Of a DNA stretch of 64,000 nt, positions 36,050-49,840 are shown in pieces (positions within the stretch are counted from its first letter, which is position 1; every line of letters begins with the position of its first letter). The stretch lies in NCBI GenBank assembly GCA_030407085.1, contig CM059587.1:34135001-34199000 (forward strand), written 5' to 3'. Below the pieces are notes generated by a model. That model had not been told where the DNA came from and searched no databases. It saw only the letters and a program-made list of their open reading frames with translations. The translations under genes were made by a program, and so were the position numbers. The DNA comes from Trichopria drosophilae. Its lineage: Eukaryota; Arthropoda; Insecta; Hymenoptera; Diapriidae.

Positions 36050-36200
36050 TACATGTACTGAATCAGTGGTTTGGCGATATTATTGACAGTACTGATTTAC
36101 TGTCGCACACATGTCTGTATACCCGTACTAGATCAGTTGTTCGCAGGTATATTGCCAGTACTAACTCATTTCCGTTAATCCGTAATGGTATCAGTATATG
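36050..36200 (+). repeat. Two-unit imperfect tandem repeat, about 72 bp
   Basis: GTACTGAATCAGTGGTTTGG ... GACAGTACTGATT at 36055 recurs at about 36127 as GTACTAGATCAGTTGTTCGC ... GCCAGTACTAACT. A weaker earlier unit begins near 35996 (CAGTACTTGATGGCG). The plus-strand frame at 36046-36294 simply reads through it. Confidence 0.4.
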
Positions 36201-39200
36201 GTTAGTATATTGCCGGAGGTTTACTCTGCCCATTTCTACTGGGGTTGTGGTTGTTCTTTATCATTTCTCACATATCTTAGACGGGTATAAATAAAAGAAC
36301 AATTTTTTCAATTAAGTCAATTTGAGTAACCTGAGATATAAAATTTCCACATGCCCGAAATTAACGATTTGTTCGCTTAGCTCGGCACCGACTTGACGCT
36401 CGTTACAATCACTATCGTTTCGCCCTTCAAGTCCAATATACTAATTCGCTCATTTTTGCGAGTTACTCGAAATGTTGCGGGTATTTGAACTAAACGGATT
36501 TCAGATTAGAATGAAGAGCATTCAAATTCAATCAAGATACGGTTAATCCTGATCAAAACCTCATTTTCCTAATTTTATCGGCCACGTTCATGTGATTTTT
36601 CGTTATTTTTTACGATTTAGTCAATATTTTTGGATTTCAGATTCATATTCAGCTCGTGAAAATGCATAATGACCGGTTTGATTAAAAGTACAGACTAATT
36701 TTGTTTTTTGTCGGGCTCTGATATTGAAACTAGCCAACTTACGTGATGACTGAAACGGAAAAAATACAATGGATTGCTTATATCACTCATTAGATGGAGT
36801 GTAGTGACGGGTTTTCGCAAGTAGTTGATATAATAATGTATTCAGTATGAGAAGCCCATTGAGATAGTGTGCTTGCAGCGTGATCGAAAAGTACAAAAAC
36901 TACCAAATAACTTTAGAGGAATGCTTATTGCAGAAAAATCTCATACAAAAGTTTTTTTTCCTGATTATTCCGTTGTGATCTAAGTTTTGATACCGACCGA
37001 ATCAAACATATGCGTTCCTATTTATAATAGTACATTTGAGCTTGAGATGATATTCAAGGTCACGATCAGGGTTAACTGTCATGACATACATGAATTACCA
37101 GTACCAACCTAAAACCTTCGTTAGAAACATTTTTTTCAAAATACATTCCACAAATGTTATTTGGCCGTTTTCTTGGACCACCCTGTCTAAAGGTAGGTGT
37201 AATTTGCGAATGAGGTCAGCAATAAATATTAACTGTACTTATACTTACTTTGTAAATTTCTATCTTACAAATACAGGTAAGGTTTATTTCAATTTCAAAA
37301 ATGTTTTTTTACATCTTCATAGGTAATATATTACATTTCTATGCCTCACAAGTGTGTTTCATAGATTTTTGATTCTGTACTATTTGCATCATTTAGTATT
37401 AGACTTACCATTCAAAATCAGCTTTTATTCGATCATTTATGATTTTTTTAACAAAGGTACGGCTAAATAAAATATGTGATGGAATTTCTTGGAATTTATC
37501 GATCAATTGAAAATATCATTTTGAATAAATGTATAGACGTGACTGGGAGCTCATTTTGAAGGGTAAGTGTAGTTCTAAAATTGTTGCATCCTTTAAGTAA
37601 TCTTGAACGCTTTTTCGGAGTACATAACCTCAAATATCTCAAAATCCTGACGTGATGAACCAATTCTGACTTTGGATACGGATCCTACCCACAAAACTAC
37701 GACGGAAAACCCACAGCTTCCCAACGACATCCAAGACCCCCTTTTTCGTAGACCTGTGTTATTTATCTACAATAAAAAAATATTTCCGGGTTTAGAAGTA
37801 CTGTTAATAAAAATCTGCATTCTAATATATGCACTTGGGACACAGTAACAGCATTCTTGTTTGTTTATATCTTTGTATTAATTAATAACTACACCAAAAG
37901 TTTAAAACATTACATTGGCTATTTGACTTGTGCCAATTAAAAGCAAATAAAATAATTTTAAAATATATTCGGTTTAAAAAGAGGAATGTAGAAGAAATTA
38001 TATTGGTGATAGAAAAGCATATTCATAAAGCTTTCACTTAAACTTTAAAATCTTTCAACAAACAGTAATAAGAAAATTGAAGTCAAATATCACAAACTTT
38101 TTACAAATCAAGAATAGATTTTCTTCACCACGTTCCTAGTGATTGGTGCGATTATTCTCTTTTTGCATAATAATAGGATTTATAGACGAACGAGAGTAAT
38201 ATCCTGCTTCAGATTTTTAATTATGGATACTGGGATCAACAAAAAGTAACGAACTAGTTATTGTCGATAATTACAAAAAAAAAAACATTATTCTTTGCAT
38301 TTAACATTATCATGCGTTACTTATGACTGTTATTTTCCTACTTTTTTTATTTTACTATATAATTTAACGAGCTGTAATGCACAAACCTGAAAGTTATTCT
38401 TTTTAATGAACCATTATGAGGTGGAAAGATCCAAAAATTTTTGACATACTTTACAAGTAATGTATTCTAAATTATTAAAAAAATATTAGATTATTATTGT
38501 TATCATTGTCGTTGTTATTATGAGTACCTATGATATATACCTATTAATATGTTATTTTTTTTAATATTATTGTAAAAAGTAATTTTATGAATGGAATATC
38601 GCATTAAAATCATTGTGATCTATTATATGAAAATGTTTATCGCTATTATGTATCATTATAAATGTTTATATGAACTAGTTGTTCAAGATCCAAAAGATAT
38701 GCCTATACATGCAATGACTAATACTCATTATTGTCTAAGAAATTAATTGTCATGTTCAGTTTGCACTACGACCTTTTGCAATCAGCCTGATATTGCTTTA
38801 ATTGCATGAAATTTGGAAGAAATATACAATACAGTCGTTTTTATAAATCATAGCGAAGTACTCGTATTATTACCACTTTAAATTCGACTTAGTATTCAAT
38901 ATTTTTTGCTAAATCCGTAGAAAAAGAGATGATTAATATTCAATTTAAGACAAAGAGGGACAATATTACGCCAAGCAATTTTGGAATTGCGTTAGTAACA
39001 ATTCTGCATTTGATTCGAGAGGTAAGTTTTGAATTTATTCCCAAACATTAGTTGGTATACTCAAAATTCTGCATAAATCTAGTCGTACTAACGAAAACTT
39101 ACTGTAATTTTCATTCAAAATAAATTTAAAAAAGGACGGTTGCGTTTATATTTCATATATTATTTTTGTTACTACATAAGCATTTTAAATTTGGAGAATA

Positions 39201-41361
39201 TATCAGTTCATAGCTTTTCTCTCCAATTTCTATTCATTATTTTTTCAACTTTTTATTGCATTCTGAAGTTATAACTTTATATGAAAAAATTAAATATAAA
39301 TTGCCAGATTTAATCGTTACTGCTTGGGATCTATTTCATAGAAACAATCTGACAGTTGATTAATATTGTGATTAACAATATCAAAAACGCGAGTAAAATC
39401 AAGAAGATGCCACAGAGAAAGACAATTATGATCCTAATTAGTAAGAATATCTTCAAAAACTTTGAGACTGCAGTTTCATATTCGAAATTGCACCTACAAC
39501 CAACTTCGGAGAAAGATTGAAATTCCTCTAGCTTATAAAATCTCACTTTTGGCTAGAGAGGCATGTCCTCTATGCCATAATAAACACACAAACAAACAAA
39601 CTTATAGAGGTTTGCACGTGTAAACACGACGGGGTCGATAAATTTCTCTACCTCATAAAGGTTACTCTCTTATCCTATAATGGGGGAGGAAGGACCGAAG
39701 TTTTAATGAAATGATAGAATATTTTTATTATTTATATGAAATTAACTAGAACGATTCTGTACATATTTAAATTTCACTGACAATTCTACACATCACAAAA
39801 AATTATAAAATATACTCAGGCCAGTCAGATTAAGCAGAAATACATTTACCTTCCGTAAAGTTAATATTACGGATTAAATAATACCATGTAACTACTGAAT
39901 TACATGGATAAAACAGTTCTAAGACATATTGTTTAATATCTTCTCATATGTGTTTCGAAGTTTATTTTACTCATTTGCACATGAAAAATAAAATGCAGGG
40001 CGCAAAATCGAGTTCAAAGTGGAATTTTGGACGAAAAAGTGTTAAAAATGGAATTTTGCGCATGGTGTTAGGAAAAGACCTTTTTTGAAATTGTAAAATT
40101 TTGAAATGAAAGACAATAATAACCATTTCTGTCTTCTCAGTTGTTCACGTCCCTAAAAGCGTCCAAGTCAAAATATCGTTTCAGCATTTCGTTGAATTAT
40201 TTATGGAAAATTATTGGTAAATATTTTGTAATTCTATTTAATTAGAATATTACGAATGATTTTTCTACCCAGTATTGTTGTAGCAAAATCTACGCCAAAA
40301 TAGTGAAGACTTTACTTCATCGCAGTACATTTTACTGCAAAAGAGTACAATTTTTACTCCTCTCGAATGCGCTTCATTGAAATAATCGTAATATTTATTT
40401 AATGTTTTAAAATGTACTACCAGATAAGAGCGCAAATTATGAGTAAATTTGATATCATTTGGAAGTGTGAAATTTGTTTACATATTAGTCTATGCAGTTT
40501 CCTTCCCGATACATTTGAAAAGAGATATCACGTAACATGTTATCAACAATATGCATACGGAATTCTCGTTACTTAATACTTATGCACTACTCGAGTGATA
40601 ATTCAAAAAATAACTATTTTAAATAAAAAATAAACAGTTGCGTAAATCGTACATTTTTCAGCATTCTCCGAATGCAGGAATATATTCAAATACAACTTTA
40701 GTCACATTTCAAATTATTTATATTTTTCTAGACTAAAAAGGGCAAAAACAAAATGTTCTTATTGATTTCGCTGATTAAATTCAAATGTTATACGATTCTA
40801 TAATTTTTTTTAATTTTCTGTGAATGGCTGCGATATTCAAAACAAAAATCGCTACTTTTTGTCCGTAACTTTGAGACGATATTCGTGACTTTGAATGATA
40901 TTCTACTACATTTCGCATAATAAGATTTAATGAATTGAAAAACAAATATAACAAAAATCAGTTTTTTTAAAACATGGATAACTTTTTTATTTGAAAATTT
41001 ACAAAAATTTGTTATGCACCATTGCAAAGAGTGGCCAATAAAATATGACAATTATCTCAAACATAAAGTTAAGAAGTATTCATTTAGGCGTTAAAGCGTC
41101 AACAAAGTTTATAAAAATGGAATTAAAAATGGGTCTAAGGAAAAAATGCCGCACATTAATCCCACTTATTTATAACACTAAAATGTCTCTGAGTAAATAA
41201 AATATGATTGTATGTCAGTATAGTGCAGTTACTTTTAAAACGTTCAATAAGATTTTTAAACTAATGATCCATAAGATTTAACTCATATAAAATACCTTTC
41301 TTAAATTAGGAACATTTAGCAGACGTTTATAAAAGACCGATAAAAGGAACCGAGAAGCAAG

Positions 41362-42842
41362 ATGACCAGCGCTTTGAAAATCGATGGCTTGCATGACTTA
41401 TCCCTTACCGATATTACAGTATTCCATGAGCTTATAACAGGAGTAAAACTTCCGAACAGTTTTCACTCTCTTTCAGAAGATGAACAGAAACAATGGGTAC
41501 GTGAATTTGTCAAAACCCAATTTCCGAAATTGCGAGAGTCATTAAAGGATTTTGTCACTGGCATGTTTTATGCCGGTGACTGTGGACGTCCCACTGATCA
41601 ACTTCCAGATTGGCTCGATCTGGAAAAATATCAAAGAGGTCAAGCCGTGGTAAGAAGATACTTCTACGGAATTGCTCTTAACAATATTGTATCGACGGCA
41701 ATAGGCTTTACCTTTCTCGATGGACTAAAAAACGTCGTTGTGACAAAAAAGTCCAGTACTCCATATACGTCCTATAGGCGGTATTTAAAAACTATTAACA
41801 TGATGGTAAATTGGTATTACAATGATCCATTTACGAAAGGAACATCGGCATTCAAAGACATGGAATATACCCGCAGAATGCACTTAAACGTCAGGAAAAA
41901 AATGATGTTATCTTCCACGTCGGAGTTAAAAAATGCAGCCACTATAGAAAATACTTGGTCTCCGACATACAACGACTTGTTGAAGGATTTTCAGGAGTCT
42001 TGTGATGAACGAAGTATAGAGCAATGTCCGTTTGCAGCATTCACCAGGGACCAAATGCACAATAGAAAAGGAATGAGCCAAGCAGATATGTTAGTTGGTC
42101 AGTTTGCCTTCACGGGACTTGTCATCCTGTATCCAAGTGAGTTTGGGATGACTAATGTCACTGATCAGGAACTGGATGACTATTGTTACGTATGGAGATG
42201 TTTAGGATACCTCCTTGGTATTGATGACGAGTACGTAGATTTTAAAATGGATGGACGTTACTTTGAATGACATTAAATAGAATATTGTTTTAATTCAGGT
42301 TTAATTTTTGCCGAGGGACTTTACCAGAAATTCAGGAGCGAGCAACGGACTTTGTGGAGCATTGGTTGAAACCGAATCTACCCCACTTTATACCAGAATG
42401 GGAGCATATGATGCGATGCATGTTCGAAGGCATGCGTTATTATATGCCTTTACCATCTTTCGATACATTGATGCTGCATTGTTTTAAGATGCTAGATGTT
42501 CAAACACCCAGATTCGAAAAACAAATACCATTCTTCGAATGGGTTTGGTACAAAACTTTTATGTGAGTAGTTTTATGGAAAATCCTGATCTTTATATATG
42601 TCCTGTGCTGATGATATATGCTTATTATTAAATTTGTATACTGGATAATTAGTAGATTTTATTTTATTTGCAGGTTTATCTATGGCGTGTCAGGACGATT
42701 TTCAGGCGCTGCCTATATCCTCAACAAAATAATTCTTTCAATGATCAAATATGGCAGTAATTTCAGTCCGGATCAGCATAAGAAACTATTAAGAATGTCG
42801 ACTAACATCTGGAAATTACCAGCGCAAAAATTGCAATCGTGA
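41362..42842 (+). CDS. ER-bound oxygenase MpaB / rubber-oxygenase-like protein, paralog A
   Basis: Exons 41362-42230, 42299-42562 and 42674-42842 give 1302 nt and 433 aa. Both junctions are phase 2 (GA|G after GIDD; AT|G before FIYG) with short introns of 68 and 111 bp. The protein matches the insect branch of the DUF2236 / MpaB-rubber oxygenase catalytic domain. It has FYGIALNNIVS (101-111), KKSSTPYTSYRRYL (129-142), NDPFTKGTSAF (154-164), TRRMHLNVRKKM (170-181), the hydrophobic GQFAFTGLVILYP, YVWRCLGYLLGIDDEF, then FNFCRG and KPNLP. By analogy with Lcp-type b-heme oxygenases the RxxH histidine (H174) is the likely heme ligand. The insect substrate is unknown. The ATG precedes the family's usual N-terminus and no further upstream exon is needed. 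A same-strand paralog starts 7 kb downstream. Confidence 0.9.
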
Positions 42843-43071
42843 ACATATTTGTTGCATCTTCTACTTAAAAATATGACAAAAAGAGACCCTTAAATTCTCT
42901 GGATGGTGTTTTTGGTTAATGTAATATTGACAACTTAAATTCAAACCATTTTCAAAATATTATATCTGCTGCTTCTGTTATTATAAGAATAGTATATTGT
43001 GCATTAAATGCATTAAATTCTCGTCTGTGTCAGCACGACATTTTTTGTCAAACCTGTATATAAAAAACTAC

Positions 43072-43268
43072 GGCCGGGGAACAAAGTTCCGAAAATCAAA
43101 ACCCCCTGAAAGGCTAAAGTTTCGATATTGCGTGAGTCCAAGGTATTTTAATTTGCTTTCTTTTAGTCAAATTTTCAAAGACAAAGTGAAGAAAATCACG
43201 CTGGATCCATGCTATATCGAAATTTGGGGCTTTCGGTATGTTGATTTTCGGAACTTTGTTCCCCGGCC
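43072..43268. mobile_element. 197-bp hairpin MITE
   Basis: The ends GGCCGGGGAACAAAGTTCCG and their inverse start an inverted repeat of about 70 bp per arm (GAAAATCAA, then an AAATTTCGATAT/AAGTTTCGATAT block). It lies about 230 bp past the stop of paralog A. The overlapping sense and antisense frames at 42997-43332 and 43114-43302 are produced by the palindrome and are not genes. Confidence 0.65.
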
Positions 43269-45880
43269 AAAAATATGCCTTTATAATGCCGGTAAAGTGC
43301 AAGGCGGGTGCAAAATCGCGAAAAAACGGTAACCGGGCGCAAAAAAGCGAAAAGCGCCCGGCAATAAGTTACCTGTCGCAGGCTTCACCGACTGTGGATT
43401 TTGTGTAAGTGTGGCAGACAATAGAAATATTTCATACATTGTTTAATGTTATAAAAATAATGGGATAACTCTTTGTATACGAACATTTGGAAGAACATAT
43501 CAAGATGCAATTTGTTACGCTTTGTTGTTAAACTGGATCATTTTACCTTTCAAATCTTATGCCCATTCCTTAAATTCCCCGCCGATTGATCAACATTAAA
43601 ACCGTAAATAAGTTTTTGTTTTGCTATCCATAAAAGTATTATTCTTCCCCCAGTATTTGTTCTTCAGAAGTAATAATTATATATAATAAGTCATCAATAA
43701 GTATTTTTTCTTTAAAGTTAGATATTCTGAAATATCTTATTTGCCAATGCCTTGTGAACTGTGATTTTCCGATTTCGAATCTTCTTTATTTTTTTTCTGT
43801 AGCATCGTCGATAACATAAGTTTGTGATGCTACAAAAGCAGTATGTTGAGTGTATATTTGTACTGTTTCGAACATAGTAATTCAATACATTATTAGAGTC
43901 AGGATTCGCGAATAATTTTAATTCCTTACTAAAATAATGAATCTGAATTATCGGTGAGGTTATGATGTAATGTAAAATAGGATAAAAAATCAATTTTGTG
44001 ATTAGTTCAGCAAAATCAATGTTATGAAACAGAAGTCTGAAAGGCCAACGCTAATGAAGCGGACATTTCATATTAGGCATGAATGTGGACAAACTTTAAT
44101 GCTTATACTCTTCTTTTAGTGAATTTCAAGCCCAGTTCTACTTTATCTCAAGTGAATCCGTCATATAGTGGACCTCTATGTAGTGAAATATCACTCTTTG
44201 ACAGAGAAACGAAAAGCTGTTACCTTATTCAGCGATTATTCCTAAGCTATTAACGCAAATTCAATTTTTGGCATAAGTTTATGAACTAATTTTTCATCTC
44301 TTAAATAATATTTTTTTAAATATTGCCAATGCTGTACTGAAGTTCGTAGATGAGTTATTTGCTCTAATGGTAGAGTTTGGTGGCTGAATGTATGTTATTT
44401 CGTATAACTCCATTCATATATTCCATTTGTGTTAGGTGTAGAACCGTTTTATATCTATTAAGCCTACAAAAGTATATAAAATACTGATTTTATTTGCAAA
44501 TTTGAATTTTCATCAAGTACACGTAAGTATAAGGATGTTTATTACATAATAATTCCAGTGTCTTCATTAAGGTGCAATTTCACTTAAATATGAAGTCATA
44601 TTTGACTTTACAAGGGTGGCTCAAAGGTAACATTCACTAATGAAGTCATTTTCACCTTGAGAATTTAGAGTGTACGGTACGATCATTAAAGCTCTTTTAA
44701 GAGGTCCTAATTAGGCGTAGAAAGGTCCATTAAGCGTACATTAAACGCTTCTTTTTCATCTCCTAATTATTCTTTATTTTTTCAATATTTCTTACATTGA
44801 GGATGATGGACTATTTACGCTTCAAACTTGATGTGCCTAAGACCAGGGTTCGACTCTCGGTCGGAATATTTTTAATTTTTTAATTGATTATATATCATTT
44901 AAGCCTTCGTACAAGCATTACGCATACTTTACCAGGGAAACAAAGCTGAATAAACTCGAACCTTTATTTACCATTAAATATCATATGTTTTTAACTGACC
45001 AACGTCCATTGTGATCTTATAAATAAATAAATTTAAATCTAGTTTCACAATAATTATTTCACAAATTATTCACAATAATTATTATCCAATGGTTCCTGTT
45101 ACAGACGGCACTGAATGCCCGACGTAACATTAGACATCAATTCCAAAGTCCAATTGCGATTCATCATCGTAATCGGTTTGTCGCCTAGCGGAAGGTATAG
45201 AAACCGCATTATAGTGATCACCTGTCGGTAAGGCAGCATCAGAGCAAAAATTATTTCTTGCAAATTTTGCACAGCTCGGTACATAAAGGAATGCCTTGGA
45301 AACACTTAAAGCGCTGTTAATAAGAATTTCTATGCACGCATGTTAAAACTTCATGTACTCAAGGACAGTGCTTCTAATTTTACTACACATGCCCACCAAT
45401 TTTTCCTCTTGATCAAGGATTTTTAAAATTACAGATGAAATATTTGTTTAAACAATAAGAAAAACTGATTACAACCGTTTATCACAAATTTAAGAAACAG
45501 CTTCTATTGTCTGCTCAAGCAGCAAAATCGAGTGAGATTCACTCTTTTCGTCCTTTCATTAGGACGACAGATTTTCTCGACATATAATTCAAGGCATATT
45601 CCTGTTAGGTCGTAGTCCGAATTTAGTAATACAAATCAGTAGTAGATAGAAAATTGATAAAATTTAGGTAATTTTTTTTTTCGACAGTAAAATGCGAATT
45701 CATGCACTGAGATACGTACAATGAAAACTGTGTAAAATGTTTACTATAGAATAAAATCAATAATAAATCTCGCTCTGCTGATTACAACTGGGTATGGGAC
45801 AATTTCCCAAAAATTGTTGATTTATATTTTTATATATAGTATAAATATATATTATTAGGGAGCCCCCGCTTTTCTGGGGT

Positions 45881-46123
45881 CCGGTAAAAATGCCAAATTG
45901 AAAAATACCAAATGTACTTAAGCTCTCATACGAACGATATATACATACACTGAGAAACCGGAAATAACAAAAATTGCAAAACTATTGAATAATTTAAGGA
46001 TAATCGATGCACAGCCATAACAATTCTAAAATTTTATTTTATAATTTTCGTTATTTACGTTCTCTCAGTGTAGATATACAATTATATGCATTTGGCATTT
46101 TTACAATTTGGCATTTTTACCGG
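45881..46123. mobile_element. 243-bp foldback MITE
   Basis: CCGGTAAAAATGCCAAATTG at the left is mirrored by CAATTTGGCATTTTTACCGG at the right, and pairing continues inward through ACACTGAGA/TCTCAGTGT. Outside, CCCCCGCTTTTCTGGGG and GCCCACGCTTTTTT suggest the arms may extend by about 20 bp. No coding content. Confidence 0.6.
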
Positions 46124-48606
46124 CCCACGCTTTTTTGTACATATGGGTATAGGAGTATACATATGAATTTTTGTATTTGAAATTAAGAATCCGTACTGTA
46201 AATTGTCAGCGTTATCATTTGACACGATACCGATTGCATGTCTTTCCGTTGTTTAAACGAAACTACTAATTTGTTATCAGCGTCTTCAAAGAACTTATTA
46301 CTGACTCATTATCTTCGTAAAATCTACCTTACTTTTAGTTAGATAGTTTCAGATTCAATGTCAAAAGTTGAACTTTGAACGAAACGAAAAAAGTTGTTGA
46401 AAAATACTATTGAAATAATCAGAGTAAAATTAGCAGATGAACCAAACGCATACGCAATGTTAAATTATAAAGTATGTCATTTCCATCTCTGTATTAGTAT
46501 ATCTCATAAATATATATAATTTTTAGATTTAATAAATGAAAAAAAGTGTGTTAGAAGTTTTCTGAAAACTATCGTGGTGTAATAAAAATCTAAAAGAAAT
46601 TTATTAAACAGCACATTTCACGAAGTAATGCATTGTGCAAAAAAGGAGCAAACACCGTTTCTACCTTTTTGGCCCTATTTCCTCACAAGAGAGCGCCAGA
46701 TGCTATGTGATTTTGTTTAAACATTAAAAATTGTAAAACAAGATGAAGTATACATTTTCAGTAAATAAAAAGATTTTATTGTAGTCACATATTATATAGA
46801 TTTTTAAAATTTTTAGGAAGTATATTTTTTTAACAAGTGCTTAACGTTAAATTTTCAGTGAAACCGTTTTTAGTGTCAACACTTACGTAATGAACTTACA
46901 GTTGCACATCTGCCGTTGCATTTGGACACGCGTTAAAAAGGAAGTACATTAGTGCACGAACAGCTGATTGGTAGGTACGATAGAAGAAAATCAACTAGTT
47001 TACACGTGGATTGCATGCTATATTTTTGTTTTATTTCGTAAGAGAAAATTTTCGCGCACTGTTTTTAGTGTACGAAGTATAGCGCACAAATAGAGCACAT
47101 CGCGGACTAAAAATACAGTACGAAATTGAATTTTTGCCAAGACTATTAAATTAGACCAGAATAATATTATAATGATATCTAGATTATGAATTTCCATAAA
47201 ATTCAGTCTTGTTTTATATCGAACAATATAAACAAACATGTAAATAAAAGAAAAATAGAAACAATCGTCATTATAATAACAGCGCACGACGCGCAACTTA
47301 ATCTCAACAAATTCTGAAATGCATGAAAAATTGTAATTACTATTATTATTACAAATTGATGCTTATAATAAAAATAAAGTAAAAACTAACCACGGTTGGT
47401 AATTACGATTCATTTGGAGCCTCGTTTGAACATTTTTATTTTTTTGGTGATCTTCGAGTACTTTTCTTTAAATACGCGATTGCAATATCAAATATCTATA
47501 TTTTACCATCTAAAATATTAACGAAATAGATTTATGTAATAAAGAATTCGCACAATCAAATTTTACGCACACTGTTTTAAAATAGTCCTTTATGTGCGTC
47601 TTTTCTTAAAGTAAACTTTACGCACTCGATTATACGATTAAAAGTTCTTTACGCGTACGCACTTGTATCGAAAAGTAATATTTCATAGCGAAGTGACACT
47701 CACACTCTAAACGGGAGTTCTACTTCCGGCAAAAAGTGACGTTTCATAATTGCGTGCGTAAAGATCGTGTTTAAGTACTTTTAATGTCCATCTGTGCATT
47801 TAAAGTAAAGTTTTAGGCACGCGGTTACAAAAAAATAGGATACCTAACATGGGTGTAAAGTATAAACTTTTGTACGCACACGCGGAAACTTACTCGTCAC
47901 CCGGCGCCTTTGGGGTCTCACCTGTACAGTTTATGCCCGTGTCTAAAAGTATACTTTACATCCTTGTTGGGTAATCCACTAGTTCGATACATGCACGAAA
48001 AATATGATTCTAATCATCGTTTCTATCTAATCGCATGTCAAAAAGCGATTGTTCGCTGTGACGTTGCTTATGGTAGGCTTTCTTCTAATATAGTACATTA
48101 TGTGCCTAGGGCACAATTATCGATCTTCGACGACTGGAAGTTTGTCGCCCGAGCAAAGTGAGAGTATCAATCACACTCGTCGGAGATCGATATTTCGCCC
48201 GAGACCAATAATGTATATTTTGATCCGATTGTCGTAGGAGTCGGTAATTCGCGGACAAAGGTTTCGCCCTAGATCAAGAAATCGAGTTTTACGGCCGGAG
48301 GGTAAAAAAATATATTTCCATACGGAACGTGAAAAATCTATTGATATACAAAACTTTGAAGCGGCGGTACTGAGTAAGTAGCAGTTATGAAACGGCAATG
48401 TTCGATGTATGTGAAGATGTACGTACTAGTTAGGATAATAAACAACTTTGATTGGCCTACTCGATTTTTCTCGTATAATATCGATTATTTTTAATCGTCT
48501 ACCTCTTAGTGTTAGATCTGCTGTCCTTTCGGTAGGCTTATTTATATACATATATTATAATTAAAAAAAGTTCTGAAATTTTATTTTGCTATTAAATCCT
48601 TAATAA

Positions 48607-48675
48607 CAAAAGTTGGCAGAAAGTCGGCATAATGCCAACAAACCTACCATTATGTCAGCTTTCCGCCGACTTTTG
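48607..48675. repeat. Small perfect-ended hairpin
   Basis: About 29 bp of inverted repeat (CAAAAGTTGGCAGAAAG...CATAATG against CATTATG...CTTTCCGCCGACTTTTG) around a loop of about 10 nt. Probably a MITE relic. No partner copy noticed. Confidence 0.4.
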
Positions 48676-48814
48676 ATACGGGGGATTGCGCCTATAAGAA
48701 ATGTTTTAGCCTTATTGCTGTTTTTATTTTGTTGATATTTTGTAAGCATATTGTATTTATGCTTTTTAATTGTGTTTATTTATATATGTTTTACTAAAAT
48801 TGTATGTATTTATC

Positions 48815-48915
48815 TGTACTCCGGACAGACTGCTAAACAGTATCCACTATACTCAGTCTTGCCGATGGTTGTAGAATAACAATAAAGACTTTATTATTAC
48901 TATTATTATTAATAT
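48815..48915 (+). mobile_element. 3' end of a LINE-type retroposon
   Basis: CTGTACTCCGGACAGACTGC ... GTTGTAGAATAACAATAAAG is followed by a TTATTATTACTATTATT tail. This is the usual form of a 5'-truncated non-LTR insertion. No coding part is retained. Same class but a different family from 17440-17546. Confidence 0.5.
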
Positions 48916-49840
48916 TAATGTTCACTTCACATCTCCACTTTTGTAAAGTAAATTATTATGTAATATATAATAATTTTTGTAATAATCTGAACTGCAATAA
49001 ATAAAGTGTTTAATTAGATAAATAAAACCTGTAAACTTAAATATTTATAACATTTTCTTTCTTATATTTCAAATCGCGTTTTTCCCGAGATGTTTCTGCA
49101 GAACCATTATAATCAGCATAGCAAATGCATACGAAAAATTAACATCGATTAATACATCGATTGTCGGAGTAGTGTTGAACTCTATTTAACTTTTGACATA
49201 CGCTTGACATGCGTTGTTTCAATCACAATTCTCAATTAATTTGATTTTCAGTTAAAAATCAACACGTGACTGTGAGACATTTCTCGCTATATGTAAGTGG
49301 GCAGCATCATACGAACTATAACCGCATCAGTCAGTGGAAAATCAGTTAGTTCTAGTCGACCTCATTCCACTTGTAGCATTCGCGTAAACGTTAGTAAAAT
49401 AGGGTGCCTCAAATAAATCGTAATGTGCTAATCCAATCTGGTACATATTTATACATATACATTATTTGCAAAATCGTTATACTTAATTATAAAATGAATC
49501 TGATGGTATAAAATGTAATTATGTAAGTAACAGGAGAGTGATTTGTTATCAATTATTCAATTAAACTGTTACAAAACAGATTCGAATGCATTTAATCATT
49601 CATACGAAAATGAAACATTTCTTAATATGGATGAAGATAAGCAACTCACTTTTCTGACACTAAATAAAATTTAAAAAGTGGTAACTTATTGGCCCATAAT
49701 TTTAGGGGAACGTTAATTGCGGACGAAGTACTTTTCATTAAGAAAATAAGAGAATAAAGTGATAAGAATAACGACAAATTGAATTGAAAACTGGGAAATA
49801 AAAAAAACAATAAAAATAATAGTAATAAAACCCTATCACA

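Larger units (their letters stand above)
33672..41361. other. Long gene-free AT-rich interval
   Basis: No recognisable coding exon on either strand over 7.7 kb. Local structures are listed separately (34643-34800 and 36050-36200). Frames at 36046, 37081, 39331 and 40788 are short, lack domains and have no splice context. The end of the interval should contain the promoter and 5' UTR of the first MpaB-like gene. Confidence 0.5.
42843..49840. other. Interval between the MpaB-like paralogs, no gene
   Basis: About 7 kb separates the paralogs. It is AT-rich with several small hairpin elements (43072-43268, 45881-46123, 48607-48675), a LINE tail (48815-48915) and scattered GCGTAAAG-type words (47590-47960). 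The frames at 45099-45305, 47018-47296 and 47910-48161 have no recognisable domain or supporting splice sites. Confidence 0.5.

Noticed and set aside
42997..43332. 111-codon plus-strand frame with an overlapping antisense frame
   Set aside because: Both are read out of a 197-bp palindromic MITE. There is no domain and no splice context.
44350..44380. GCTCTAATGGTAGAGT resembling a tRNA D-arm
   Set aside because: No T-arm or acceptor pairing follows within tRNA distance.
44831..44875. tRNA-like B box (GGTTCGACTCTCGG) near GCCTAAGACC
   Set aside because: No acceptor stem, A box or anticodon arm of the right spacing could be folded upstream. At most a decayed tRNA-derived fragment.
45099..45305. 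68-codon minus-strand frame of membrane-protein-like composition
   Set aside because: Starts at a non-ATG codon or chance ATG. No recognisable family and no convincing splice sites.
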